A stretch of DNA of 64,000 nt from Streptomyces coacervatus (GTDB lineage: Bacteria; Actinomycetota; Actinomycetes; Streptomycetales; Streptomycetaceae), in contig NZ_JARHTP010000032.1 of the NCBI RefSeq assembly GCF_029223485.1, positions 16,159-80,158 of the forward strand. Direction: 5' to 3'. Every line of letters starts with the position of its first letter. The first letter of the stretch is position 1. Below the pieces are notes generated by a model, which ran no database searches, had not been told where the DNA came from, and saw nothing but the letters and a program-made list of their open reading frames with translations. The position numbers and the translations under genes are program-made. Below, in pieces: positions 35,690 to 49,414 of this stretch.

Positions 35690-36634
35690 ATGTCCGAAAC
35701 AGGAGCTTCCCCACTCCCTGCCACACCCCCGGCACGCTCCCCGCTCTTCCGCGCCGAGCACTTCGTATGGCTCACCGCGCGCGTGCTGGAACAGCGCCTC
35801 TTCGCGTACCACTTCCTGAACGGCGGCGCCGACCCGGTGGAGACCGCGCTCGACGCCTACCGCAACGAGGACGGCGGGTACGGCCACGCGCTGGAGCCCG
35901 ATCTGCGCGGCCCGGTCAGCCAGCCGCTGCACACCGGACATGCGCTGCGTGTCCTGGACTCCATCGGACGCTGCGGCGGACAGCGTGTGGAGCGCGTGTG
36001 CCGCTACCTGACAGCCGTCTCGACGGCGGACGGCGCACTGCCGGCGATCCATCCCAGCCAGCGCGGCTATCCGGCAGCACCCTTCATCCCGATCGTGGAC
36101 GACCCGCCCAGCGAACTCCTCGCCACGGGGCCGGTGGTGGGCCTGCTGCACCGCAACGAGGTGTGGCACGCCTGGTTGTTCAGGGCCACGGACTTCTGCT
36201 GGCATGCGGTCGAGTCGCTGGAGAAGTCCCACCCCTACGAGATCGAGGCCGCCGTGGCCTTCCTGGACTCCGCTCCCGACCGCCCGCGCGCGGAGGCGGC
36301 CGCCGACCGCCTCGGCCGCCTGGTGCGCGAACACCGGCTCGCGGCTCTGGAGCCCGACCGCCTCGACGCGTATCCGGTCGCCCCCGGCTACGCGCCCGGC
36401 GAGCACCACTTCCCGCACGACTACGCGAGAACGCCGAGCTCTCTGGCGCGCGCGTGGTTCACGGATGCCGAGATGACGCGCTCCCTCGACTTCCTCGCGG
36501 ACGCGCAGCAGGAGGACGGCGGCTGGCCGGTCCGCTGGCGCCAGTGGGCACCGGGCACCGCCCTGGAGGCACGCCCCATGGTGACCGTCGAGGCGCTGCG
36601 CACCCTCAGGGCGCACGGACGCCCCATCGGCTGA
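35690..36634 (+). CDS. Prenyltransferase/squalene-cyclase-like repeat protein
   Basis: 314 residues. Two short segments resemble alpha/alpha-toroid repeats: AYRNEDGGYGHALEPDL early and DAQQEDGGWPVRWRQW late. No DxDD or other terpene cyclase acid motif is evident, so it is probably not a cyclase. It may be a small-molecule-binding or modifying helical protein of unknown role. It is divergent from DUF3046 and convergent with azlD. Confidence 0.7.
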   Translation: MSETGASPLPATPPARSPLFRAEHFVWLTARVLEQRLFAYHFLNGGADPVETALDAYRNEDGGYGHALEPDLRGPVSQPLHTGHALRVLDSIGRCGGQRVERVCRYLTAVSTADGALPAIHPSQRGYPAAPFIPIVDDPPSELLATGPVVGLLHRNEVWHAWLFRATDFCWHAVESLEKSHPYEIEAAVAFLDSAPDRPRAEAAADRLGRLVREHRLAALEPDRLDAYPVAPGYAPGEHHFPHDYARTPSSLARAWFTDAEMTRSLDFLADAQQEDGGWPVRWRQWAPGTALEARPMVTVEALRTLRAHGRPIG

Positions 36635-36645
36635 CCCGGCCGTCG

Positions 36646-36954
36646 TCACCCGCCCATGGCGCGCACCCCGGCGGTCACCACGACGGCCGCCGCCACGACA
36701 AGCAGGAACGGGGCACGCAGAACCAACGCCAGAGCGGCGGCCGCGAGTCCCGCGACCCTCGCGTCGAGCACCAGGGCGTGCCCGTCGGCGAAGGTCTGCT
36801 GGGCCGTGAGGGCGGCTAGGAGGGCCACCGGCAACAGCGCGGCCAGGCGCCTGACGAGCGGCTTCTCGAGCGCGCCCGCGGGTACGAGCAGCCCGGCGAG
36901 TTTGACGGCGTAGCAGCCTAGGGCGGTCGCGCCGATCGCGATCCAGGTGTTCAA
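36646..36954 (-). CDS. azlD: AzlD-family branched-chain amino acid export subunit
   Basis: 102 residues with four membrane segments, the small partner of AzlC. The start is TTG at 36954, with GGAAG upstream and a 4-bp overlap with the azlC stop (TTGA). The conserved NTWIAIGATALGCYAVKLAG start and LLPVALLAALTAQQTF segment fit the family. Together AzlCD export branched-chain amino acids. Confidence 0.85.
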   Translation of the reverse strand: MNTWIAIGATALGCYAVKLAGLLVPAGALEKPLVRRLAALLPVALLAALTAQQTFADGHALVLDARVAGLAAAALALVLRAPFLLVVAAAVVVTAGVRAMGG

Positions 36955-37733
36955 CTGTCTTCCTCTGGTACGTCGTTGTGGTGTGCCGGCACGTCGCTGT
37001 TGTGTGCGTCGTTGCGTGCTGTGCCCCTGCGGCGGCCCTCCAGGAAGAGCACAGCGGGCGCTGCCAGCGCGGCCACCAGGACGGGCACTCCGGCGGGCAG
37101 TACGGGCAGCAGACCGAGCCCCAGAAGGACGGCCAGTCCTGCGACGGCCCGTTCGGTGCCGGTCTTGAGCATCGGCGCGAGCAGCGCCAGGAACACGGCG
37201 GGCCCGGCCGCGTCGAGGCCCCATGCGTCGGTGTCCCCTATGGCGTCGGCGCCCAATGCGCCGAGGAACGTGGTGAGGTTCCACAGCACGTACAGGCTGA
37301 GCCCGGTGACGGCGAACCCGATACGCGTACTCCGCCGCGTCGGCTGCGCCAGTGCGACCGCGGTCGTCTCGTCGATGACCCACTGGGCGGCAAACGGCCG
37401 CACCGCGCGCGGGAGGGCCAGCAACTGGGACAGGCGGAGCCCGTAAAAGGCGTTGCGCACCCCCAAGAAGAAGGCGCCCGCCGCTGCCGTGAGCGGGTTG
37501 CCGCCGGCCGCGAGCGCCCCCACGAGGGCGAACTGGGATGCGCCGGTGAACACCAGGAGGCTGAGCGCGCAGGTCTGCATCAGTGTGAGCCCACTGCCGG
37601 CCGAGGTCACCCCGAAGGCGAAGCCGGACAGTCCTACGGCGACGCCGACTCCGAGGGCGTCCCGTACGACGGCGGAGTCCGCTTTTCCTCCGTCTTCGGG
37701 GCGTATGTCTGCGAGAGCTGTCTGTTCTGCCAC
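36951..37733 (-). CDS. azlC: AzlC-family branched-chain amino acid exporter
   Basis: 260 residues. GLSGFAFGVTSAGSGLT, FTGASQFALVGAL and FYGLRLSQLL are typical of AzlC/YgaZ. GTG at 37733 lies inside the end of the AraC-family gene and has no clear ribosome binding site; a start nearer GVAVGLSG is possible. Overlap with the regulator gene suggests one transcript. Confidence 0.87.
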   Translation of the reverse strand: MAEQTALADIRPEDGGKADSAVVRDALGVGVAVGLSGFAFGVTSAGSGLTLMQTCALSLLVFTGASQFALVGALAAGGNPLTAAAGAFFLGVRNAFYGLRLSQLLALPRAVRPFAAQWVIDETTAVALAQPTRRSTRIGFAVTGLSLYVLWNLTTFLGALGADAIGDTDAWGLDAAGPAVFLALLAPMLKTGTERAVAGLAVLLGLGLLPVLPAGVPVLVAALAAPAVLFLEGRRRGTARNDAHNSDVPAHHNDVPEEDS

Positions 37734-38599
37734 GCACCGGACGGTAGAAGCAGTCGCCCTCGCGCGTCTTGTACGTTCTTGCGCTCACGCCGGTATGCCC
37801 CTGGGGGCACGCCGACGATCCGGGTGAAGTGCCGGTTCAGGTGCGGCTGATCGGTGAACCCGACGACGACGGCTGCCTCTGCAGGCGTGGTACCGGCGTC
37901 CAACAACCGCCGTGCCTGCCGCACCCGGGCGTCCGTGAGCCAGGCGTGGGGCGGCATGCCGTAGGCGTCCCGGAACGCCCGCAGCAGCGCGAAGGGGCTG
38001 GTACCGAGGTCGGCCGCGAGTTTCTCCAGGGTCGGCGGCTCAGCCATCCGCCCCTCCAGCACGGCACGCGCGCGTGCCGCGATCCGGCCTCCCGCCGTCC
38101 GTACCTCCCGCTGTGGCAGCGGCCCGCCGTTCAGCCGCAGCAGCCTGGTCACGGCGACCCGCAGCAGGGTGTCGGCGGCCAGTGCATTCCCGTCCTCCGC
38201 GGCACGCAGCACCTGATGCACAAGCCCCACGGTGTACGGATCGTCGAGCACCGGACTGACGAACCCCGGCGTCCCGCGGATGAGGGTGGTCTCGGCCGCG
38301 ATCTCGGCCACCACCTCCGGCGACGGATACACGGCCCCATACCGCCACCCCTCGGGTACACCGGCCCGCCCTGTGTGCGGCGTATCGGGGTTGACCAGCG
38401 CGAGCGCCCCCGCCCCGGCGTACTGATCGGCCCCACGGTGATGAAAGACCTCGACCCCGTCCGCGATGGCGGCGATGACGAAGTTCTCGTGGGTGTGCCG
38501 CACGAACGTCTTCCGGATGTACCGGGCCCGCAGCAGATCGACCCCGGGCAACTCGGCGTACTGCCAGTGCCGCGCCAACTCCTTCCCCGAACCTGCCAT
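37634..38599 (-). CDS. AraC-family transcriptional regulator
   Basis: 321 residues. The N-terminal AraC cupin-like ligand domain (RKTFVRHTHENFVIAAIADG, ALVNPDTPHTG) is followed by two C-terminal HTHs (LAADLGTSPFALLRAFRDAYG, VVGFTDQPHLNRHFTRIVG). It overlaps azlC by 100 bp and is the likely regulator of azlCD, perhaps sensing an amino acid. ATG at 38599; the frame is open further upstream to 38734. Confidence 0.87.
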   Translation of the reverse strand: MAGSGKELARHWQYAELPGVDLLRARYIRKTFVRHTHENFVIAAIADGVEVFHHRGADQYAGAGALALVNPDTPHTGRAGVPEGWRYGAVYPSPEVVAEIAAETTLIRGTPGFVSPVLDDPYTVGLVHQVLRAAEDGNALAADTLLRVAVTRLLRLNGGPLPQREVRTAGGRIAARARAVLEGRMAEPPTLEKLAADLGTSPFALLRAFRDAYGMPPHAWLTDARVRQARRLLDAGTTPAEAAVVVGFTDQPHLNRHFTRIVGVPPGAYRRERKNVQDARGRLLLPSGAWQNRQLSQTYAPKTEEKRTPPSYGTPSESASP

Positions 38600-38855
38600 A
38601 CCTCCATTCTCCGCCAGGCCGATACAGAGCAGCCCCGGAACGCACCCCCACTCACCTGCAGCCGCCGACGCACGGGAGCGGGTCGCGGCGGTGCGGCGCA
38701 GCCCGCCGCTTACCTGGCCCCACCACCGACCCACTCAGGCAACAGGCGGACGAACAGCGGGCGGCGGGCTCGCCGCACCGCCGCGACCCCGACCCATGAC
38801 GAACCCAACCGCGACCGGCCCAAGCCCAGCACAGCGGAACCGCAGGTCAGAGCCA

Positions 38856-38878
38856 TTGTCAGTGGGCGGGTGCAGGAT
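38856..38878 (+). promoter_or_regulatory. RecA-NDp/PafBC-type promoter of lhr
   Basis: TTGTCAGTG, 8 nt, CAGGAT, with ATG starting 7 nt after the -10. Only the first base of the -10 departs from TAnnnT. The lhr mRNA should be leaderless. Confidence 0.75.
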
Positions 38879-38884
38879 GGACGC

Positions 38885-43942
<5,058 letters not shown>

Positions 43943-43999
43943 CCGCGCATGCCCCCGCTCTCCGAGCCCACGAGCGCCCACCCGTGCCACCCTTGACCC

Positions 44000-44836
44000 A
44001 TGCCCGAAGGAGACACGGTCTGGCAGACGGCGAGACGTCTGCACGACGCCCTCGCCGGCAAGGTGCTGACCCGTAGCGACCTCCGGGTGCCCAAGTACGC
44101 CACGGCCGACCTGACAGGCCGTACCGTCCTGGACGTCACCCCGCGCGGCAAGCACCTCCTGACGCGCATCGAGGGCGGCCTGACGCTCCACTCCCACCTG
44201 AGGATGGACGGCTCCTGGAAGGTGTACGCGAACGGCCGGCGCTGGACCGGCGGCCCGTCCCACCAGATTCGCGTGATCCTGGGCAACGCGGACAGCACGG
44301 CCGTCGGCTACCGCCTCCCCGTCCTCGACCTCCTGCGCACCGCCGACGAACAGCGCGCCGTCGGCCACCTCGGCCCCGACCTCCTCGGCCCGGACTGGGA
44401 CCCCGAGCAGGCGCTCGCCAACCTCCTCGCCGACCCCGCCCGCCCCCTCGGCGAGGCCGTCCTGGACCAGCGCAACCTCGCCGGCATCGGCAATGTCTAC
44501 AAGAGCGAGCTCTGCTTCCTGCTCGGCGCCACCCCCTGGTTGCCCATCGGCGCACTTCCCGCCGACCGCGCCGCGAAGCTCCCCTCACTCGCCAAGAAGC
44601 TCCTGGAGGCCAACCGCGACCGCCCGGTCCGCACCACGACGGGCCGCCGCGGCCAGGACCTGTTCGTGTACGGCCGCGCACCGCGCCCCTGTCTGCGCTG
44701 CCACACCTCCGTTCGCGTCGCCGACCAGGGCGACGGCTCCCGCGAACGTCCCACCTACTGGTGCCCGAACTGCCAGGCGGGACCGGCACCGAGCCCCACC
44801 CGACCCCGCACAACTCCACGCCGTACGACCAATTGA
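44000..44836 (+). CDS. nei: Fpg/Nei-family DNA glycosylase (endonuclease VIII-like)
   Basis: 278 residues. The catalytic N-terminus is MPEGDTVWQTARRLHDAL (Pro2, Glu3). The H2TH region is LDQRNLAGIGNVYKSELCFL, and the Cys4 zinc finger CLRCHTSVRV...YWCPNC is complete. It removes oxidised pyrimidines and cuts the strand. It starts 57 bp after lhr and may be cotranscribed with it. Confidence 0.92.
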   Translation: MPEGDTVWQTARRLHDALAGKVLTRSDLRVPKYATADLTGRTVLDVTPRGKHLLTRIEGGLTLHSHLRMDGSWKVYANGRRWTGGPSHQIRVILGNADSTAVGYRLPVLDLLRTADEQRAVGHLGPDLLGPDWDPEQALANLLADPARPLGEAVLDQRNLAGIGNVYKSELCFLLGATPWLPIGALPADRAAKLPSLAKKLLEANRDRPVRTTTGRRGQDLFVYGRAPRPCLRCHTSVRVADQGDGSRERPTYWCPNCQAGPAPSPTRPRTTPRRTTN

Positions 44837-44868
44837 CGATCCGTCAGAAACACTCGTACCGTCCCTTC

Positions 44869-45633
44869 ATGCCCGTCAAGGCGTACGAACTCACCGGACG
44901 CACCGCATTCGTCACCGGCGCGGCGGGTGGCATCGGCCGCGCTTCGGCCGTGCTGCTCGCCGAAGCCGGCGCCACGGTCCACTGCGCCGACCGCGACGCA
45001 CAGGGCCTGCACGAGACGGCGACCCTGATCAAGGACGTCGGCGGCACCACCCATATCCATCACCTCAACGTGACCGACCGCGACCAGCTCCGCCAGGCCG
45101 TCGCCTCGTGCGAGCGCCTGGACGTGATGGCCGCAATCGCCGGGATCATGCACAGCAGCCCGGTCCTGGAGACCCTGGACGAGGACCTCGATCGGGTCCT
45201 GAGCGTGAACTTCAAGGGAGTGCTGTACGCCTGCCAGGAGGCCGCCCGCCTGATGCGTGACCGCAAGACCGGCGGCAGCATCATCACCATGGCCTCGAGC
45301 GCCGTCGACACGGGCCGCCCGGGCCTGCTCTGCTACGGCGCGGCCAAGGCGGCCGTCGTCCAGCTGACCAAGACCCTGGCGAACGAGGTCGGCCGGCACG
45401 GGATCCGGGTCAACGCGGTCGCGCCGGGCTGGATCCGCACCCCCATGACCGACCGCCACGAGGCCGAGGCGCAGGCGCAGACCGAGGCGCTGATGGCCCG
45501 GATGTCGCCGCTGGGGCGAGTCGGCGAACCGGAGGACGTCGCCCACACCGTGCTGTATCTGGCCTCCGACGCCTCAGCGTTCACGACGGGCCAGATCCTG
45601 CGTCCGAACGGCGGGGTGGCGATGCCGTGGTGA
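44869..45633 (+). CDS. Short-chain dehydrogenase/reductase
   Basis: 254 residues, classical SDR. TGAAGGIGRASA (cofactor), ITMASSAVDTGRPGLLCYGAAKAA (Ser and YxxxK, shortened) and RILRPNGGVA-type ending. The usual NNAG motif is changed to AIAG. ATG at 44869; the preceding open frame overlaps nei and is not conserved-looking. Substrate unknown. Confidence 0.88.
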   Translation: MPVKAYELTGRTAFVTGAAGGIGRASAVLLAEAGATVHCADRDAQGLHETATLIKDVGGTTHIHHLNVTDRDQLRQAVASCERLDVMAAIAGIMHSSPVLETLDEDLDRVLSVNFKGVLYACQEAARLMRDRKTGGSIITMASSAVDTGRPGLLCYGAAKAAVVQLTKTLANEVGRHGIRVNAVAPGWIRTPMTDRHEAEAQAQTEALMARMSPLGRVGEPEDVAHTVLYLASDASAFTTGQILRPNGGVAMPW

Positions 45634-45859
45634 CGCGGGCCGCCTGCCAGGCTCCCCGCCACCGCCCGGCCCCCACGGCCCCCGCCGCCCCCGTCTTCGG
45701 CACACAGTGCACCGGCAGCAGACTCAGCCCCCATCCCCCGGCGGCGACCGCCCCCTCCAGCACTCCGGCACCGGGCGCGAAGGCAAGCCGCAGTACCGCC
45801 CACCACCACAGTGCCCCGAGCCCGAGAACCGCCCCCCGGCGCACTATCGGCCGTGCCAT
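45581..45859 (-). CDS. Small membrane protein, conserved in Streptomyces
   Basis: 92 residues. The hydrophobic segment VLGLGALWWWAVLRLAF is followed by a second one (VAAGGWGLSLLPVHCVP) and a basic tail. ATG at 45859 has a strong GGAGGTGG upstream, and the frame has normal codon bias. Its last 53 bp overlap the 3' end of the SDR gene on the opposite strand. Function unknown. Confidence 0.68.
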   Translation of the reverse strand: MARPIVRRGAVLGLGALWWWAVLRLAFAPGAGVLEGAVAAGGWGLSLLPVHCVPKTGAAGAVGAGRWRGAWQAARVTTASPPRRSDAGSGPS

Positions 45860-46044
45860 GGACGCCACCTCCGGCCCCGAAGCTAGACCGCGGCCTTCAC
45901 CCCCAGGGAGGGCGCACCGACGGCACATGGGCGCAACGCTTCGCAGGCATCCACCATGACCGCCCCGAGCCGCACCGGCAAACGGACCCGGAGGGCCGTA
46001 CAAGACACCCCGACAACACGAAAACCCCGACCGCACCTCCCCAG

Positions 46045-46075
46045 TTCTCCCTGGAGAAGCCCCGGCCGGGGCCTT
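46045..46075 (-). terminator. Candidate terminator after clgR
   Basis: Two dyads: TTCTCC-CT-GGAGAA and the palindrome GCCCCGGCCGGGGC at 46059-46072, 40 bp past the clgR stop. Nothing gene-like was seen in the rest of 45860-46114. Confidence 0.45.
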
Positions 46076-46114
46076 GCACGTGCACGTCGGCTCACGCAGC
46101 CACGCGCGTGAACG

Positions 46115-46489
46115 TCACGCGGCGACCACGTCCACCGCCTCGGCGGGCGCCTTGATGGTCACCCGTTCCGGTGGCACCCCGGTCACCGACACGGAACCCA
46201 GCATCGGACGAACCGGCGCTGGCACAGGCTCGGTGGCCGCAGCAGACTGGGCCAGCTCCGCGAGGGCGAGCTCGTCGCTCACTTCCCTCATGAGCTCGGA
46301 CATCCGTACGTCCAGCGCGTCGCAGATGGCGGAGAGCAGCTCGGAGGAAGCCTCCTTCTGCCCCCGCTCCACCTCGGAGAGATAGCCGAGTGAGACTCGG
46401 GCGGACGAGGAGACTTCGCGCAGAGTACGGCCCTGGCGCTGGCGCTGCCGACGCAGCACGTCACCCAGCAGGCGACGGAGCAGAATCAT
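46115..46489 (-). CDS. clgR: XRE-family regulator ClgR
   Basis: 124 residues. The HTH is RTLREVSSSARVSLGYLSEVERGQ, closely matching ClgR, the activator of clpP and lon protease genes in Streptomyces. The C-terminus ends AVDVVAA; two terminal alanines are the signal by which Clp proteases are known to degrade ClgR, giving feedback control. ATG at 46489; an upstream in-frame start at 46522 is possible. The position behind pgsA-cinA is the same as in mycobacteria. Confidence 0.9.
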   Translation of the reverse strand: MILLRRLLGDVLRRQRQRQGRTLREVSSSARVSLGYLSEVERGQKEASSELLSAICDALDVRMSELMREVSDELALAELAQSAAATEPVPAPVRPMLGSVSVTGVPPERVTIKAPAEAVDVVAA

Positions 46490-46598
46490 CGGTGGCTCCC
46501 TCCTCGGACCGCGTAGCCGCATCCTTCACGCCCCACCGTACCGCCTCGCGCTGCGGCCGTGCGGGGAGCGATGTCGTGTTCACTCAGGGCTGCAAACA

Positions 46599-47144
46599 TC
46601 AAAACCCCCCGTTCTGTTCCGTATCCTGTGCCGGCTCATTCCCGGACTGTTCGCTCGCAAGCTCCGTCAGAAGCAGTGCGAGTACGCTCCGTACACTCTC
46701 CATACGAATTTCCGCGCGGTCGCCGTTCAACCGCAGGGCCTCGACTTTTCCGCCACCGGCGGAACCGGAATCCGCTCCGAAGGGGCCGTCCACGGCCACG
46801 AAAACCGTCCCGACGGGCTTCCCGTCCTGCGGTTCCGGGCCCGCTACACCGGTGGTCGCGAGGCCCCAGTCGGCGCCGAGCGCCTTGCGCACGCCGACCG
46901 CCATCTGGGCCGCGACCTGCGGATCCACCGCTCCCCGCTGTGCCAGCAGGGTGGCGTCGACACCCAGCAGGTCATGCTTGAGCTCGGTGGCGTAGGCGGT
47001 CACCGAACCCCGGAACGCCTTGGACGCTCCAGGGACGGCTGTGATTTCCGCCGCAACCAGCCCGCCGGTGAGTGACTCGGCGACCGCGAGGGTCTCGCCC
47101 CTCACGGTCAGTAGTCGCAGCACGTCGGCGGCCGGAGAATTCAC
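46599..47144 (-). CDS. cinA: CinA-family nicotinamide-nucleotide amidohydrolase
   Basis: 181 residues, the C-terminal (PncC) domain only. LAVAESLTGGLVAAEITAVPG with the catalytic Ser, AYATELKHDLLGV and GLATTGVAGPEPQDGKPVG. It deamidates NMN to NaMN in NAD recycling. The GTG start overlaps the pgsA stop by 4 bp. Confidence 0.9.
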   Translation of the reverse strand: MNSPAADVLRLLTVRGETLAVAESLTGGLVAAEITAVPGASKAFRGSVTAYATELKHDLLGVDATLLAQRGAVDPQVAAQMAVGVRKALGADWGLATTGVAGPEPQDGKPVGTVFVAVDGPFGADSGSAGGGKVEALRLNGDRAEIRMESVRSVLALLLTELASEQSGNEPAQDTEQNGGF

Positions 47145-47863
47145 GCTTCCGTCTCCTCCAACGCGGCCTTGCGCTCGGCGATTCCCTGCCTGCGCAGCAC
47201 AATGGCCTGTCTTACATAGTCGAGCCCGGTCGCCACGGTCAGGACGACGGCCGCCGCCATCACCCAGAACCGCAGGGTGGCCAGCCAGCCCGTCAGCGCC
47301 AGGACATACATCCCGACCGCGATGCCCTGCGTCAGCGTCTTCAACTTGCCGCCGCGGCTCGCCGGGATGACGCCGTACCGGATGACGAGAAAACGCAGCA
47401 GCGTGATTCCCAGTTCCCGGCCGAGGATGACGATGGTCACCCACCAGGGCAGGTCGCCCAGCGAGGAGAGACAGATCAGCGCCGCCCCCATGATCGCCTT
47501 GTCGGCGATGGGGTCGGCGATCTTCCCGAAGTCGGTGACGAGGTCGTAGGTGCGCGCCAGATGACCGTCGAAGAGGTCGGTGATCATGGCGATGGCGAAG
47601 GCCGCCCAGGCCAGGGAGCGCCATGCCGGGTCGTACCCGCCGTCGGCCAGCATCAGCGCCACGAAGCCCGGGACGAGGACCAGACGGAGCATGGTCAGCA
47701 GGTTGGCGATGTTCCAGACGCTCGCCTGGTTGACGGCCGCGGCCACGACCTTCGCGCCCCGCGCGGGCTTCGCCTCGCCGGCCAGGTCGGAATCGGGGCC
47801 GTCGACTCTCGGGGGACCCGCCTTGGAGGAGCCGTTCGCCGCCGATGCCGGTACTCCGGTCAT
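47141..47863 (-). CDS. pgsA: CDP-diacylglycerol-glycerol-3-phosphate phosphatidyltransferase
   Basis: 240 residues. The CDP-alcohol phosphatidyltransferase motif is spread over ITDLFDGHLARTYDLVTDFG and KIADPIADK, with the DG-AR-G-D-D pattern intact. Four to five membrane segments follow a soluble N-terminal 50 residues. It makes phosphatidylglycerophosphate, or in actinobacteria a related phospholipid. Its start overlaps the rimO stop by 4 bp. Confidence 0.9.
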   Translation of the reverse strand: MTGVPASAANGSSKAGPPRVDGPDSDLAGEAKPARGAKVVAAAVNQASVWNIANLLTMLRLVLVPGFVALMLADGGYDPAWRSLAWAAFAIAMITDLFDGHLARTYDLVTDFGKIADPIADKAIMGAALICLSSLGDLPWWVTIVILGRELGITLLRFLVIRYGVIPASRGGKLKTLTQGIAVGMYVLALTGWLATLRFWVMAAAVVLTVATGLDYVRQAIVLRRQGIAERKAALEETEA

Positions 47864-49329
47864 CTGCCCGCCTCCTCACTACACCCGAGCGAGCCCGTCA
47901 GCGGCTCGGCCACCAGGTCGACACCTTCCGTACCGACCACCTTCGCCTCGACCATACGGCCGACGCTCAGACCTTCGCCGCTCGTGAGCAGCACCTGGCC
48001 GTCCGTCTCCGGCGCCTGGTGGGCACCGCGGCCGTACACGCCGTCCTCGTCCACGGATTCCACGAGCACGTGCACGGTCTCGCCCAGACGCTCCTCGGCG
48101 CGCTGGGAGACGAGTTCCTCGGCCAGCCGGGAGACACGTGCCAGTCGCTCGGCGACGACGTCCTCGTCCAGCTTGTTCTCGTACGTCGCCGCCTCCGTGC
48201 CCTCCTCGTCGGAGTAGCCGAAGACGCCGACAGCGTCCAGCCGGGCGCCGTTCAGGAACCGCTCCAGCTCCGCCAGGTCGTCCGCGCTCTCACCCGGGAA
48301 GCCCACGATGAAGTTGGAGCGCACGCCGGCCTGCGGGGCCTTGCTCCGGATGGTGTCGAGCAGTTCCAGGAAGCGGTCGGTGTCACCGAAGCGGCGCATG
48401 GCGCGCAGCACGCCGGGGGCGGAGTGCTGGAAGGACAGGTCGAAGTACGGGGCGATCTTCGGCGTCGAGGTCAGGACGTCGATCAGCCCGGGGCGCATCT
48501 CGGCCGGCTGGAGGTAGCTGACGCGCACGCGCTCAAGGCCGTCGACCTCGGCGAGCTCGGGCAGGAGCGATTCCAGCAGGCGGATGTCGCCGAGGTCCTT
48601 GCCGTACGAGGTGTTGTTCTCGGAGACCAGCATGATCTCCTTGACGCCCTGCTCGGCGAGCCACCGCGTCTCGTTCAGCACGTCGCTCGGGCGGCGGGAG
48701 ATGAAGGAGCCGCGGAAGGACGGGATGGCGCAGAAGGAGCAGCGCCGGTCGCAGCCGGAGGCGAGCTTCACCGAGGCGACCGGGGCGCCGTCGAGACGGC
48801 GGCGCAGGGGCGCACGGGGACCGGAGGCGGGCGCCAGCCCGTCCGGCAGATCCACTGGGGCGTGCCCGGGCAGGGCGACCTCGGCAGCGGATTCCTGGCG
48901 CTCCGCGGGGCTGATCGGCAGCAGCTTGCGCCGGTCGCGCGGGGTGTGGGAGGCGTGGATGCCGCCGTTCAGGATGGTCTGCAGACGGTCGGAGATGTCC
49001 GCGTAGTCGTCGAAGCCGAGTACGCCGTCGGCCTCGGGGAGGGCCTCGGCGAGCTCCTTGCCGTACCGCTCGGCCATGCAGCCCACCGCCACGACGGCCT
49101 GGGTTCTGCTGTGGCCCTTGAGGTCGTTGGCCTCCAGGAGGGCGTCGACGGAGTCCTTCTTGGCGGCCTCGACGAACCCACAGGTGTTGACGACGGCGAC
49201 GTCCGCTTCCGCGGCGTCCTCCACGAGGTCCCAGCCGTCCGCCTCCAAGCGGCCTGCGAGCTCCTCCGAGTCCACCTCGTTACGGGCGCAGCCAAGGGTG
49301 ACGAGTGCGACGGTACGGCGTTCAGGCAT
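47860..49329 (-). CDS. rimO: Ribosomal protein S12 methylthiotransferase
   Basis: 489 residues. A MiaB relative: the UPF0004 domain (VALVTLGCARNEVDSEEL), the radical SAM motif CDRRCSFCAIPSFRG and a TRAM domain. It methylthiolates the conserved Asp of S12. ATG at 49329 (MPERRTVALV). The first gene of the coupled rimO-pgsA-cinA unit; its promoter resembles the damage-type motif. Confidence 0.93.
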   Translation of the reverse strand: MPERRTVALVTLGCARNEVDSEELAGRLEADGWDLVEDAAEADVAVVNTCGFVEAAKKDSVDALLEANDLKGHSRTQAVVAVGCMAERYGKELAEALPEADGVLGFDDYADISDRLQTILNGGIHASHTPRDRRKLLPISPAERQESAAEVALPGHAPVDLPDGLAPASGPRAPLRRRLDGAPVASVKLASGCDRRCSFCAIPSFRGSFISRRPSDVLNETRWLAEQGVKEIMLVSENNTSYGKDLGDIRLLESLLPELAEVDGLERVRVSYLQPAEMRPGLIDVLTSTPKIAPYFDLSFQHSAPGVLRAMRRFGDTDRFLELLDTIRSKAPQAGVRSNFIVGFPGESADDLAELERFLNGARLDAVGVFGYSDEEGTEAATYENKLDEDVVAERLARVSRLAEELVSQRAEERLGETVHVLVESVDEDGVYGRGAHQAPETDGQVLLTSGEGLSVGRMVEAKVVGTEGVDLVAEPLTGSLGCSEEAGR

Positions 49330-49336
49330 GCGCTCA

Positions 49337-49359
49337 AGACTACTTTGTCTCACTGACAG
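49337..49359 (-). promoter_or_regulatory. RecA-NDp/PafBC-like promoter of rimO
   Basis: Minus-strand CTGTCAGTG, 8 nt, TAGTCT, with the rimO ATG starting 8 nt after the -10. Only the weakly conserved first T differs. Predicted to give a leaderless or one-nt-leader mRNA. Confidence 0.65.
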
Positions 49360-49368
49360 CCCACGTCG

Positions 49369-49398
49369 ACGGGGTTGGCCGATCTTGGCCAACCCCGT
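49369..49398 (-). terminator. Terminator of the RodZ-like HTH gene
   Basis: Perfect 12-bp stem, ACGGGGTTGGCC with its complement, and a 6-nt loop, 17 bp past the stop codon and just before the rimO promoter. Confidence 0.82.
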
Positions 49399-49414
49399 AT
49401 GGACATGCCCTCTG

